Below, piece by piece: positions 38,514 through 47,023 of a stretch of 64,000 nucleotides of DNA. Source of the DNA: Hyphomonadaceae bacterium (GTDB taxonomy: Bacteria > Pseudomonadota > Alphaproteobacteria > Caulobacterales > Hyphomonadaceae); assembly GCA_022844345.1 (NCBI GenBank), contig JALHLU010000007.1, forward strand, positions 62,001 to 126,000, given 5' to 3'. Each line of letters begins with the position of its first letter. Position 1 is the stretch's first letter. A program made the position numbers and the translations under genes. The notes beneath the pieces were generated by a model. That model had not been told where the DNA came from, ran no database searches, and saw only the letters and a program-made list of their open reading frames with translations.

Positions 38514-39134
38514 ATGCTCCCCATGTCCTGGCTCTGGCTCATCCTGCGCGCGTTCTTCCCTGGCGATCCCCTTCGCCAGGTCGCCGAAGGCCTACGTCAT
38601 CGCGCGCTGCAACTCGTCCACGCCGCGAAGGACGAAGCCACCCTCGCCGAACTCCTGATCAACCCGGCCCTGCGCCTCCACCTCGAACTTCTCATCCTCG
38701 ACGCCGAAGACTCCCTCCGCCTCTGGATCGGCATGCGCGGCTGCCAGATCGCCCGCATCCGCCCCGGCCTGCCGCACCGCCGCGCGACGCCCCGCCTCAC
38801 CCGCGCCAAGAGCCTGCCCGAACTCGTCGGCCGCATCGCTTCGCTGGTCATCGCCTGCACCGAGATGGAAGAACGCGCGCAAGCCCACGCTGACAGGCTG
38901 AAACGCCTGCGCGACGCCGATCCGCTCGGACTCGGAGCCCATGGTTCGACGGACGCCGCGCGTTGCGCGGCTGCTCACCATGAGGCGGTGGGTGTGTCGA
39001 GCTTTCAGTCAGGCCTCATGGTGAGCAGCAAGGCCATGCGCAGCATGGCGTTGCGTCCGTCGAACCACGAGGCCGTGCTCACCGCCGCCCCAACACACGG
39101 CCCCCCACACTCGATTGCAGGAGCGACCCCGTAA
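38514..39134 (+). CDS. Unrecognised protein running into a repeat element
   Basis: About 206 residues. The N-terminal 140 residues are coherent and helical (MSWLWLILRAFFPGDPL, HRALQLVHAAKDEATLAELL, LPELVGRIASLVIACTEMEE), with no known domain. From residue 143 (about 38941) the frame reads through a pair of inverted dispersed repeats, which replace or extend the original C-terminus. The start could be ATG 38514 or 38523; neither has a good ribosome binding site. Confidence 0.5.
   Translation: MLPMSWLWLILRAFFPGDPLRQVAEGLRHRALQLVHAAKDEATLAELLINPALRLHLELLILDAEDSLRLWIGMRGCQIARIRPGLPHRRATPRLTRAKSLPELVGRIASLVIACTEMEERAQAHADRLKRLRDADPLGLGAHGSTDAARCAAAHHEAVGVSSFQSGLMVSSKAMRSMALRPSNHEAVLTAAPTHGPPHSIAGATP
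38943..38986 (+). repeat. REP-like dispersed repeat, copy 1
   Basis: Begins GGTTCGACGGACGC and ends GCTGCTCACCATGAGGC. It matches the pattern of palindromic repeats (CTCATGGT...GAACCACGAGG) found in Caulobacter/Hyphomonas-type genomes. Confidence 0.6.
39013..39072 (-). repeat. REP-like dispersed repeat, copy 2 (inverted)
   Basis: Begins GCCTCATGGTGAGCAGC and ends GCGTCCGTCGAACCACGAGG, the exact inverse of copy 1 at its arms (14 and 17 bp). The middle differs (AAGGCCATGCGCAGCATG versus CGCGCGTTGCGCG). Confidence 0.6.
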
Positions 39135-39140
39135 ACGCGC

Positions 39141-39305
39141 CTCGCAGGCTTCACCTGCGAGACCGCGACCCCGTGCGCAAAACGCAAAGGCGCACGGGCC
39201 CAATCCAACCATCGCCGCCGGAGCCAGCCGACCAGGCCTCACCCGGCCCCGATGTGACCTGACCTGAAAACCACCACGTCACAGGCCCGATCTGCGAGAC
39301 CGCGA
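39141..39305. repeat. Hairpins and 14-bp direct repeat between genes
   Basis: CTGCGAGACCGCGA occurs at 39155-39168 and 39292-39305. Just before the first copy is a hairpin (CTCGCAGG/CCTGCGAG, 39141-39161), and a second hairpin CCCGTGCGC/GCGCACGGG spans 39170-39198. There is no gene in this stretch. Confidence 0.5.
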
Positions 39306-39315
39306 ACCCTTGCCT

Positions 39316-40032
39316 CTAGGTTTTCGGCCGCTTTGCAAACACGATCCGCTGCCCATGCAGCGTAAAGCCCGGCTCGAAATACTGGGGCAGGGTCGCTGCC
39401 ACTTCCTGAGGTGTCGGCAACGTCAGCGGGTCTTCGCCCGGCATCGCCTTGAATCGCATCTCGGTGCGCACAGCGCCCGGGTCGAACAGGTTGACGCGGA
39501 TCGGCGTCTTCTCGATCTCGTCGGCATAGCAGGCGATCATCGTCTCGAGCGCCGCCTTGCTCGCCCCATAAACGCCCCAGAACGCGCGCGGACGCGGCAC
39601 GATCCCTGTCGTCACAAACAACGCCCGCCCCGCCTCACTCATCCGCAACAACGGATGCGTCGCGCGGATCAGCCGCCAGTTCGCGGCAAAATTGATCTCC
39701 ATCGTCTCGGTGAAGGCTGCCGGCGAAATCGTCTCCAGCGGCCCCAGCGTGCCGAGCACGCCGGCGTTGCCCAGCAATCCATCCAGCCGCCCGAACCGCT
39801 CCAGCAGCGCGCCAGCCAGCCGGTCGATCGCCGCCATGTCGCGCAGGTCCATCGGGATCAGCGTCGCATTGCGATTTGTCGCCGCCAGGATTTCATCGTC
39901 CAGCGCCGTCAGCGCCTTCTCGGATCGCGCCACGGCGATCACATGATTGCCTGCCTTGGCCAGCTCAAGCGCCGCCGCGCGGCCAATCCCCTTGGAGGCG
40001 CCCGTCACAAGGATGATGCGTTGCGTGCTCAT
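39316..40032 (-). CDS. Short-chain dehydrogenase/reductase
   Basis: 238-residue SDR with TGASKGIG, GNAG in place of NNAG, and catalytic Y and K in GVYGASKAAL. It follows purF by 6 bp on the same strand, an arrangement common in Alphaproteobacteria (purF-SDR), but the substrate is unknown. Confidence 0.88.
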   Translation of the reverse strand: MSTQRIILVTGASKGIGRAAALELAKAGNHVIAVARSEKALTALDDEILAATNRNATLIPMDLRDMAAIDRLAGALLERFGRLDGLLGNAGVLGTLGPLETISPAAFTETMEINFAANWRLIRATHPLLRMSEAGRALFVTTGIVPRPRAFWGVYGASKAALETMIACYADEIEKTPIRVNLFDPGAVRTEMRFKAMPGEDPLTLPTPQEVAATLPQYFEPGFTLHGQRIVFAKRPKT

Positions 40033-40038
40033 GAGGCC

Positions 40039-41553
40039 TCAATCATCCAGCAGCGAAAGCTGCTGTTCCTTGGACGCCATGTCGTGGTCGCGGTCGACCA
40101 GTCGGGTCGGATAATCGCCGGTGAAGCAATGGTCGGCGAACTGCGGCGCGGCGTCGTTGCGCTTGCCCTGTCCCAGCGCTTCGTAAAAGCCGGGCAGGGA
40201 GATGAACGACAGCGAGTCCACCTTCAGGTAGCGTTTCATCTGGTCGATGGTCATCGAGGAGGCGATCAGTTCGTCCTTCGATGGCATGTCGATGCCGTAG
40301 AAATCCGGATGCTTGATCGGCGGGCTGGCGACGCGGAAGTGGATTTCTGCTGCGCCAGCATCGCGGATCATCTGCACGATACGCTGCGAGGTGTTCCCGC
40401 GCACGATCGAGTCATCCACCAGCACCACGCGCTTGCCTTCCAGGATAGGTTTGTTTGGCGCGTGCTTGCGCGAGATGGACTTCTGCCGCCCCGTCTGCGT
40501 CGGCTGGATGAAGGTGCGGCCCACATAGTGATTGCGGATGATGCCGAAGCCGAACGGAATGCCCGAAGCCTCCGCATAACCCAGCCCCGCCGGATTGCCG
40601 CCGTCCGGCACCGGACAGATCAGGTCGGCGTCCACATGCGTTTCGCGCGCGAGGATGCGGCCGAAATTCTGCCGCGTCTCGTACACGCTCTGCCCGTGCA
40701 TGATCGAATCCGGCCGCGCGAAGTAGACATACTCGAAAACGCAGGGGCTCGCCCGCGTGGCGGGGAAGGGCGTCAGGCTCTCGACGCCGTCCTCGGTGAT
40801 CACGACCACTTCGCCCGCTTCGATGTTGCGCACGAAGCTCGCCCCGATCGCGTCCAGTGCGCAGGTCTCCGAACACAGCACAGGCGCGCCGTCGATCTCG
40901 CCCAGAACCAGCGGGCGCAGGCCCCACGGGTCACGCGCGCCGATCATCTTGTCATTGGTCAGCGCCACGAAGGCATAGCCGCCATCCAGCTGGCGCAGCG
41001 CATCGATGAAGCGGTCCTCGATCCGGTTGCGCATCGAGCGCGCCGTCAATTGCAGAACGACCTCGGTGTCCATGGTGGACTGGAAGATCGCGCCGTTCTG
41101 CACGAGCTCGCGATGGATCGCGCGCGCATTGGTGAGGTTGCCATTGTGCGCCACGGCAAGCCCGCCATGGGCAAGATCGGCATAGATCGGCTGGATGTTG
41201 CGCAACACCACGCGGCCCGAGGTGGAATAGCGGTTGTGGCCTATGGCCATCCGGCCGGGCAGGCGGGAGATCGCGCCGGCCTCCTCGGAGAAGTTGTCGC
41301 CCACCAGGCCCATGTGCCGTTCCGACCGGAACGCGCCGCCCTTGGCGTCGAAGGTCACAATGCCGCAGGCTTCCTGTCCGCGATGCTGCAGGGCGTGCAG
41401 CCCCAGCGCGGTCAGCACGGCGGCGTCGTCCCGTCCGAATACGCCAAACACCCCGCACTTGTGGCCCAGGCTGCGCTGTCTCTGGCCGTTCTCTATGCGG
41501 GGACGGAAGTCATCCTCCCAATCCGCGCTGTCGAACTGATCAGGACTGGCCAA
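40039..41553 (-). CDS. purF: Amidophosphoribosyltransferase
   Basis: 504 residues. Ntn-type glutaminase: a 32-residue propeptide precedes the catalytic Cys (C33 in GHKCGVFGVFG), then the phosphoribosyltransferase domain with the PRPP loop VVLVDDSIVRGNT. It makes 5-phosphoribosylamine, the first step of purine synthesis. ATG 41553 follows a GGGAGG-type site. It is downstream of cvpA, as in many proteobacteria. Confidence 0.96.
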   Translation of the reverse strand: MASPDQFDSADWEDDFRPRIENGQRQRSLGHKCGVFGVFGRDDAAVLTALGLHALQHRGQEACGIVTFDAKGGAFRSERHMGLVGDNFSEEAGAISRLPGRMAIGHNRYSTSGRVVLRNIQPIYADLAHGGLAVAHNGNLTNARAIHRELVQNGAIFQSTMDTEVVLQLTARSMRNRIEDRFIDALRQLDGGYAFVALTNDKMIGARDPWGLRPLVLGEIDGAPVLCSETCALDAIGASFVRNIEAGEVVVITEDGVESLTPFPATRASPCVFEYVYFARPDSIMHGQSVYETRQNFGRILARETHVDADLICPVPDGGNPAGLGYAEASGIPFGFGIIRNHYVGRTFIQPTQTGRQKSISRKHAPNKPILEGKRVVLVDDSIVRGNTSQRIVQMIRDAGAAEIHFRVASPPIKHPDFYGIDMPSKDELIASSMTIDQMKRYLKVDSLSFISLPGFYEALGQGKRNDAAPQFADHCFTGDYPTRLVDRDHDMASKEQQLSLLDD

Positions 41554-41571
41554 TGCGGCCTCCCCATGGGT

Positions 41572-42120
41572 TTACTGCGCTGTCGGCTCCGCGGTCGCCA
41601 GCTTGGCCGGACCAGTGAAGAACTCGATGACCGTGGTCAAGCCATCTCCCACCCAACCGGCTGCTTCATTGAGGATGGGATAGCTCTGGCTCTTGGCGAT
41701 CTCCGGCGGTTCCTCCCCCGGCCGCACCATCTGGTGCATCAACAGCAGGAACAGCACCACGGCCAAAAAACCCCGGACCACGCCGAATCCAGCCCCCGCT
41801 ATGCGATCCAGCGCCCCGATTTCGGGTGCAGCATGGATCAGCTTGGACAAACGCTGGCCCACAAAGGCGGCGATGCCATAGGCGGCCAGGAACCCGGCCA
41901 GGAAAAGGATCAGCCCCGGAACGATCGAATCAGGATCCTCGGGCGAGATCATCTGCTGCAGGGGCTGCTGGAAAAGCTTGATGCACAGCCAGGCCGAAAG
42001 CCCGCCAACCATGAACGCGATCACCGAGAACGCCTCGCGAATCAGCCCGCGGCCGATCGACATGACCGCCGACAGCAGGATCACCGCGACCACAACGACG
42101 TCGAACACCCAGGGTGGCAT
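41572..42120 (-). CDS. cvpA: CvpA-family membrane protein
   Basis: 182 residues with four predicted helices and the CvpA opening FDVVVVAVILLSAVMSIGRG. In E. coli cvpA is upstream of purF and affects colicin V export and bile resistance; the same order is seen here (radA-cvpA-purF). C-terminal part is soluble. Confidence 0.9.
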   Translation of the reverse strand: MPPWVFDVVVVAVILLSAVMSIGRGLIREAFSVIAFMVGGLSAWLCIKLFQQPLQQMISPEDPDSIVPGLILFLAGFLAAYGIAAFVGQRLSKLIHAAPEIGALDRIAGAGFGVVRGFLAVVLFLLLMHQMVRPGEEPPEIAKSQSYPILNEAAGWVGDGLTTVIEFFTGPAKLATAEPTAQ

Positions 42121-42132
42121 GCAACTCGCCCT

Positions 42133-43506
42133 CTATTCCGCCCCCCCGCCGAGCACATCGACGAGGTCCTGCAGCCTCGTTACCGCATGGACGGCCATCC
42201 CGTCGACCGTATCCGGCGCCCCGGGGGGAGCAAAAGCCCTTGTGAAGCCCAACCTTGCTGCTTCCTTCAGGCGAGGTTCTATCCGTCCGACCGGCCTTAT
42301 CGCTCCGGAAAGCGCAACCTCGCCGAAAAACACCGATCCGGCCGGAAAGGGCTTGTCGATCAACGCCGAGGCCAGCGCCGCCGCCGCCGCGAGGTCCCCC
42401 GCCGGCTCGGCGATGCGATAACCGCCCGTGACGCTGAGATAGACATCGCGCATCCCGAATCGCAGGCCGCAGCGCGCATCGAACACGGCCAGCAGCATGG
42501 AGAGCCTCGCTCCATCCCAGCCGACGACCGACCTGCGCGGGCTGCCCGCCGACTCAGGCCCGGCCAGCGCCTGCACCTCGGACAGGACGGGCCGCGATCC
42601 TTCCATCGCCGCGAACACGGCGCGGCCAGATGTCTCCGCCTCCGCTCCTGCGAGAAACAGCGACGACGGATCGCGCGAGGGCATGAGGCCGCCTTCGCCC
42701 ATCTCGAACACGCCGATCTCGTCAGTGGGGCCAAAGCGGTTCTTCACCGAGCGCAGGATGCGGAACTGGTGTCCGCGTTCGCCCTCGAAATAGAATACCG
42801 CGTCCACCATGTGCTCCAGCACGCGCGGGCCCGCGATCTGCCCGTCCTTGGTGACGTGGCCGACAAGGATCACGGCGGCCCCGGTCTTCTTCGCAAACCG
42901 CGTCAGCTCCTGCGCGCACGCCCGCACCTGTCCCACAGAGCCAGGCGCCGCTTCGAGACTGTCGGACCACAGCGTCTGCACACTGTCGATCACCACGACT
43001 TCAGGAGCGGAAGCCTTGAGCGCTTTCAGGATCGTGCGCAGGTCCGTCTCGGCCGCAAGCTGCACCGGCGCGGCCGACACGCCCAGCCGCCGCGCGCGGC
43101 CCTGGATCTGCGAGATCGCTTCCTCGCCCGAAATGTAGATCGCCTTTGTGCCGGCCTTCGCCATCGCAGCCGCCGCCTGCAGCAGAAGCGTGGACTTGCC
43201 GATCCCGGGATCACCGCCCACCAGCACGGCCGACGAGCGCGCAATGCCGCCACCGAACACGCGGTCCAGTTCGCCAATCCCGGTCGACAGCCGCGGCGGC
43301 GGCGGCTCGCTCGAGTCAAGCGGGGAGAATTCCACTGTTCCCGCGCGCACCTTCGATCCGGCCGAAGGCGCCGCCAGGCCGCCCGGCGTCGCCACGGTTT
43401 CCTCGACCAGCGTATTCCACGCGCCGCATCCCTCGCACCGCCCGCCCCATTTCGCATGGGCCGTGCCGCAGGACTGACAGACAAAGGCGGTGGTTGATTT
43501 GGCCAT
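42133..43506 (-). CDS. radA: DNA repair protein RadA
   Basis: 457 residues. N-terminal zinc finger C10-C13-C24-C27, RecA-like ATPase with Walker A GGDPGIGKSTLL, the RadA-specific KNRFG motif (VKNRFGPTDEIG) and the Lon-protease-like C-terminal domain. It is a DnaB-type branch-migration helicase used in recombinational repair. It ends 12 bp before cvpA, so radA-cvpA-purF-SDR is probably one operon. Confidence 0.95.
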   Translation of the reverse strand: MAKSTTAFVCQSCGTAHAKWGGRCEGCGAWNTLVEETVATPGGLAAPSAGSKVRAGTVEFSPLDSSEPPPPRLSTGIGELDRVFGGGIARSSAVLVGGDPGIGKSTLLLQAAAAMAKAGTKAIYISGEEAISQIQGRARRLGVSAAPVQLAAETDLRTILKALKASAPEVVVIDSVQTLWSDSLEAAPGSVGQVRACAQELTRFAKKTGAAVILVGHVTKDGQIAGPRVLEHMVDAVFYFEGERGHQFRILRSVKNRFGPTDEIGVFEMGEGGLMPSRDPSSLFLAGAEAETSGRAVFAAMEGSRPVLSEVQALAGPESAGSPRRSVVGWDGARLSMLLAVFDARCGLRFGMRDVYLSVTGGYRIAEPAGDLAAAAALASALIDKPFPAGSVFFGEVALSGAIRPVGRIEPRLKEAARLGFTRAFAPPGAPDTVDGMAVHAVTRLQDLVDVLGGGAE

Positions 43507-43537
43507 GTCAGGTTCGTTCGGCGGATGGCCCTCTTTG

Positions 43538-43852
43538 TCAATCTGCGTTGAACAATGAGGGTAGGTCCCGGTTTCCGTGGACGACCCTTAGAACAACGAT
43601 CTCGGCTTCTGCTCCGGCGTCCACAATCTCGTAGATCGCCAGATAAGGTCGCGCGATCAGGGCCCGGCAGCCATCGCCGATATCCAGGCGTACGCCCCCC
43701 ATGCTTGGCTGATGTGCAAGCCTGTCGAGTTTGTCCAGAATGCGGGAGATCACTCGCTCGGCAACCGCTGCGCTGGCATTGATGGTCAGGTAGTGCTCGA
43801 TATCGACAAGGTCGGCCCGTGCGCTGCGCGAAACCGAAACCCTAGCCGGCAT
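43538..43852 (-). CDS. parE: ParE/RelE-family toxin
   Basis: 104 residues with the ParE/RelE fold (VSVSRSARADLVDIEHYL at the start, RALIARPYLAIYEIVD, VVLRVVHGNRD at the end). It overlaps the antitoxin gene by 11 bp, the usual antitoxin-first order. ParE toxins typically poison DNA gyrase, while RelE types cleave mRNA; sequence alone favours ParE/RelE superfamily only. Confidence 0.85.
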   Translation of the reverse strand: MPARVSVSRSARADLVDIEHYLTINASAAVAERVISRILDKLDRLAHQPSMGGVRLDIGDGCRALIARPYLAIYEIVDAGAEAEIVVLRVVHGNRDLPSLFNAD

Positions 43853-44081
43853 TGCGCTTCCAGCGACCTTCGAACTCGGCGCGCAGATCGCTCAGCGACA
43901 CTCCGCCATTCTCCTCGAAGTCCGCCTTTGCCTCAGCAACAGACCGCCTGAGATCAGCAAGCTTGTGCAGGTAGTTGCGCAGCGCCGCGTCAATCACAGA
44001 CTGCGCATCCGGCGCAAAGCCCTCGGCAACCTCTGCCGCGACAAGCTCCTCAAGATCCTTTGGAAGCGTGATCGTGCTCAT
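43842..44081 (-). CDS. parD: ParD-like antitoxin (ribbon-helix-helix)
   Basis: 79 residues. MSTITLPKDLEELVAAEVAE begins with the short RHH strand, and DAQSVIDAALRNYL is the DNA-binding helix pair; the C-terminal part would wrap the toxin. The start at 44081 places the ATG right at a predicted transcription start. It would repress its own promoter with ParE as co-repressor. Confidence 0.85.
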   Translation of the reverse strand: MSTITLPKDLEELVAAEVAEGFAPDAQSVIDAALRNYLHKLADLRRSVAEAKADFEENGGVSLSDLRAEFEGRWKRNAG

Positions 44082-44087
44082 GGCGCC

Positions 44088-44116
44088 AGTATAGCGTCTT
44101 TCAGCCGGGGTATCCA
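44088..44116 (-). promoter_or_regulatory. Promoter of parDE, possibly leaderless
   Basis: Minus-strand -10 TATACT (44088-44093) and -35 TGGATA (44111-44116) with a 17-nt spacer. The -10 is 6 nt from the ATG, so the transcript would begin at or near the start codon. Confidence 0.45.
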
Positions 44117-44259
44117 GCACCGCCGAGGCGGGCGCGATTCTCGACCAGCCGGCGTTTCAGCATGAAATTTCGGCTTCCTGGAATCTACTTTCCCACCCCC
44201 GGGCAACCTAGCTTATAGTCTACTCCGGCCACCACAGGGGCCAAACGCGAGGGAACGCC

Positions 44260-45309
44260 ATGGCGCGCTATAACAGCATCATCGAAACGGTCGGCCGCAC
44301 GCCTGTCGTGCGGATCAACAAGCTCGCTCCGGAAGGCGTCAATCTCTGGGTCAAGGTCGAGGCCTTCAACCCGCTGGGATCGGTGAAGGATCGCCTGGCC
44401 CTCGGCGTCATCGAGGCGGCGGAAAAGTCCGGCGAGCTGAAGCCCGGCCAGACCGTGGTGGAGATGACATCCGGCAACACCGGCATCGGCCTTGCCATGG
44501 TGTGCGCCGCCAAGGGCTATCCGCTGGTCATCGTCATGCCTGAGAGCTTCAGTGTCGAGCGCCGCAAGCTGATGCGCTTCCTCGGCGCCAAGGTGCTGCT
44601 CACCCCGGCGGCCCAGCGCGCGACGGGCGCCATCGCCAAGGCCGTCGAGCTCTCGAAAGCGCACGGCTGGTTCCTGACCCGCCAGTTCGAGAATTCCGCC
44701 AACCCCGAATATCACGAGAAGACGACCGGGCCCGAGATCATTGCCGACTTCAAGGAGATCGGGCTCGATTACTTCGTCACCGGCTTCGGAACGGGCGGCA
44801 CGCTCAACGGTGTTGCGCGCGTGCTGGCCAAGGAAAGCCCCCGCACCAAGATCGTCGTCTGCGAACCTGCCGATGCGCCCATGCTTACCAGTGGTCAGTC
44901 GCAGCCGCGCAATGCCGATGGCACGCCTTCATCCGGTCACCCGGCCTGGAAGCCGCACCCGATGCAGGGCTGGTCGCCCGACTTCATTCCAAAGATCACC
45001 GGAGAAATCGACTTCAGCCGCGTGCACAAGGTGCTCACTGTCACGAATGCCGAGGCGATGAAGTGCAGCCAGGACCTCGCGGCGAAGGAAGGTATCTTCG
45101 TCGGCATCACGTCGGGCGCCAACCTTGCCGGCGCGCTCGAAGTTGCGAAGATCGCGCCGCCGGGGTCCAATATCCTGACCATGCTGGCCGATACGGGCGA
45201 GCGCTATCTCTCGACGCCGCTGTTTGCCAACATTCCGGCCGAGATGACCGAGGAAGAACTCGCCCTCGTCAAATCGACGCCCTCGGCGCAACCGATCCCG
45301 GCCGCCTAG
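44260..45309 (+). CDS. cysK: Cysteine synthase A
   Basis: 349 residues, PLP-dependent. PLP Lys is K43 in LGSVKDRLAL; the substrate loop TSGNTGIG, the PLP phosphate loop GTGGTLNGVA and the family's MLADTGERYLST are all present. It forms cysteine from O-acetylserine and sulfide. Longer than the usual 310-330 residues by a 25-30-residue insert (SGQSQPRNADGTPSSGHPAW) and a short C-terminal tail. ATG 44260 follows GAGGGAACGCC. Confidence 0.93.
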   Translation: MARYNSIIETVGRTPVVRINKLAPEGVNLWVKVEAFNPLGSVKDRLALGVIEAAEKSGELKPGQTVVEMTSGNTGIGLAMVCAAKGYPLVIVMPESFSVERRKLMRFLGAKVLLTPAAQRATGAIAKAVELSKAHGWFLTRQFENSANPEYHEKTTGPEIIADFKEIGLDYFVTGFGTGGTLNGVARVLAKESPRTKIVVCEPADAPMLTSGQSQPRNADGTPSSGHPAWKPHPMQGWSPDFIPKITGEIDFSRVHKVLTVTNAEAMKCSQDLAAKEGIFVGITSGANLAGALEVAKIAPPGSNILTMLADTGERYLSTPLFANIPAEMTEEELALVKSTPSAQPIPAA

Positions 45310-45398
45310 TCGGGCGGGCGCGTCCTGTCGTATTTCCGTCGGCTGGTTCCCGGCTGATAGCATAAGGCCTGCCAGACTTGGCGAAGGATCCGGTCGCA

Positions 45399-46781
45399 AT
45401 GAGCGCGGACTACGAAAAGCTCTTCGCGGAGATTGCAGCCTATGCAGCCCGGCGGCGAGCGGAGGATTCGTCTCGCTATCACGCGCCGAGCGCGTCCTAT
45501 GCGCAGCAGGTGGGCGGCTTCCAGCTCGACCTGTCGCAAGCGGCCGAGCCCGATCAGGTCATCCGCGAGTTGATGGAGCTGGCCGAACCGGGCCTCGCCG
45601 CCATCACCGCGCCGCGCTTCTTCGGCTGGGTCATGGGCGGCAGCAACCCGACCGGCGTGGCGGCCGACTGGCTCACCTCCATCTGGGGGCAGAACGCCGG
45701 CAACCACATCGCAACTCCAGCCGCCGCCGCGGCGGAGACGGCATCGGCTGCAGCTTTACTCGAACTGCTCGACCTGCCGCGTGAGGCATCCGTCGGCTTC
45801 GTCACGGGCGCCACCATGGCGAGCTTCACCTGCCTTGCCGCCGCACGCGGCGCAGTGCTGCGCCGGGCAGGCTGGAACATCGATGCAGACGGCATGGCAG
45901 GCTGCCCGCCAATCAGCATCGTAGTGGGCGAGGAGGCGCATTCGACCATCTTCGCCGGTCTGAAGTATCTCGGTTTCGGCGAGCGGAATTTCGTGAAGGT
46001 CGCGGTGAACCGCGAAGGCGCGATGGAGATGGATGCCTTCGTTGCCGCGATGAGAACAGTCCAAGGTCCCGCGATCGTCATAGGGCAGGCGGGCCATATC
46101 AACAGCGGCGCGTTCGATCCGTTCGTAGATATCGCGCAGATCGCGCGCGAGCGCGGCGCATGGCTGCACGTCGACGGCGCCTTCGGCCTTTGGGCGAACG
46201 CCACGCAGACGCACCGGCTGCAGTGTGAGGGGCTCGACCTCGCAGACTCATGGTCCGTCGATGGCCACAAATGGCTGCAGACACCCTACGATTGCGCCTA
46301 CGCCATCGTGCGTGACCGCGAGTCCCATCTCCGCGCCATGCAGATCGCAGCCAGCTATCTCCCAACCGCCGCAGGGGCCGACCGTGTCCCCGCCGACTAT
46401 GTGCCGGAGCTGTCGCGCCGGGCGCGTGGCTTTGCGACCTGGGCGATGATCCGCCTTCTGGGCCGGCAGGGGATTGCCGATATGGTGTCGCGTCATTGTG
46501 CGCTGGCGCAGCGGTTTGCCGAGGCGCTCGGCGCCGAGCCTGGCGTCGAGATCATGAACGATGTCGTGCTCAATCAGGTTGCGGTGCATTTCGGCGCCGA
46601 CGCGCAGACCGCGGCCGTGGTTGCCCGCGTTCAGGCCGGCGGCGAATGCTTCGTCGCCGGCGCCTCATGGCGCGGCAAGGCCATCATGCGCATTTCGGTC
46701 ACCAACGAAAACACGACGGAGGCGGACGTCGATCGCTCGGTTGCAGCGATGCTGGAGGCCTGGCGGGCGGTGCGGGGCTAG
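45399..46781 (+). CDS. PLP-dependent group II decarboxylase
   Basis: 460 residues of the aromatic-L-amino-acid / glutamate decarboxylase fold. The PLP Lys is K291 in SVDGHKWLQTPYDCAYAIV, with HVDGAFGLWA upstream as the Asp motif that binds the pyridine N. The substrate cannot be read from sequence; alternatives include aromatic amino acids or 2,4-diaminobutyrate. ATG 45399 has GAAGGA at about 10 nt; a TTG start 7 codons earlier is less likely. Confidence 0.88.
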   Translation: MSADYEKLFAEIAAYAARRRAEDSSRYHAPSASYAQQVGGFQLDLSQAAEPDQVIRELMELAEPGLAAITAPRFFGWVMGGSNPTGVAADWLTSIWGQNAGNHIATPAAAAAETASAAALLELLDLPREASVGFVTGATMASFTCLAAARGAVLRRAGWNIDADGMAGCPPISIVVGEEAHSTIFAGLKYLGFGERNFVKVAVNREGAMEMDAFVAAMRTVQGPAIVIGQAGHINSGAFDPFVDIAQIARERGAWLHVDGAFGLWANATQTHRLQCEGLDLADSWSVDGHKWLQTPYDCAYAIVRDRESHLRAMQIAASYLPTAAGADRVPADYVPELSRRARGFATWAMIRLLGRQGIADMVSRHCALAQRFAEALGAEPGVEIMNDVVLNQVAVHFGADAQTAAVVARVQAGGECFVAGASWRGKAIMRISVTNENTTEADVDRSVAAMLEAWRAVRG

Positions 46782-46966
46782 CGCGGCGTGTAACACCAGA
46801 GGCCGGTGCAAATGCCGAAGACGACTTGCATGACCATATCGAGCACGCCTCCCCCGACCAGGATCGGCAGGCCGACCCACAGGAAGCCCAGCCAGATCGC
46901 CATCGGCGTGATGCGTGGCTCGGGCAGCTTGTGGCCTGCAATCGTCTGGAGCTTGGCGCGGGCCAT
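46778..46966 (-). CDS. Small two-helix membrane protein (62 aa)
   Basis: MARAKLQTIAGHKLPEPRIT followed by two hydrophobic stretches (MAIWLGFLWVGLPILVGGGV and DMVMQVVFGICTGLWCY). ATG 46966 has AGGAT upstream, and the next gene starts divergently at 47024. Not recognised. It ends 3 bp inside the decarboxylase stop region (convergent overlap). Confidence 0.55.
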   Translation of the reverse strand: MARAKLQTIAGHKLPEPRITPMAIWLGFLWVGLPILVGGGVLDMVMQVVFGICTGLWCYTPR

Positions 46967-47023
46967 GGGCGAATCCTGAATCGTGTTCACCATTTGGGAG
47001 CGGGAATCGCTAATTCTTGGCAA

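Noticed and set aside
39310-43497. 1395-residue plus-strand open frame opposite SDR-purF-cvpA-radA
   Set aside because: It is an antisense shadow across four well-supported genes and their intergenic gaps, with Arg/His-rich composition and no domain.
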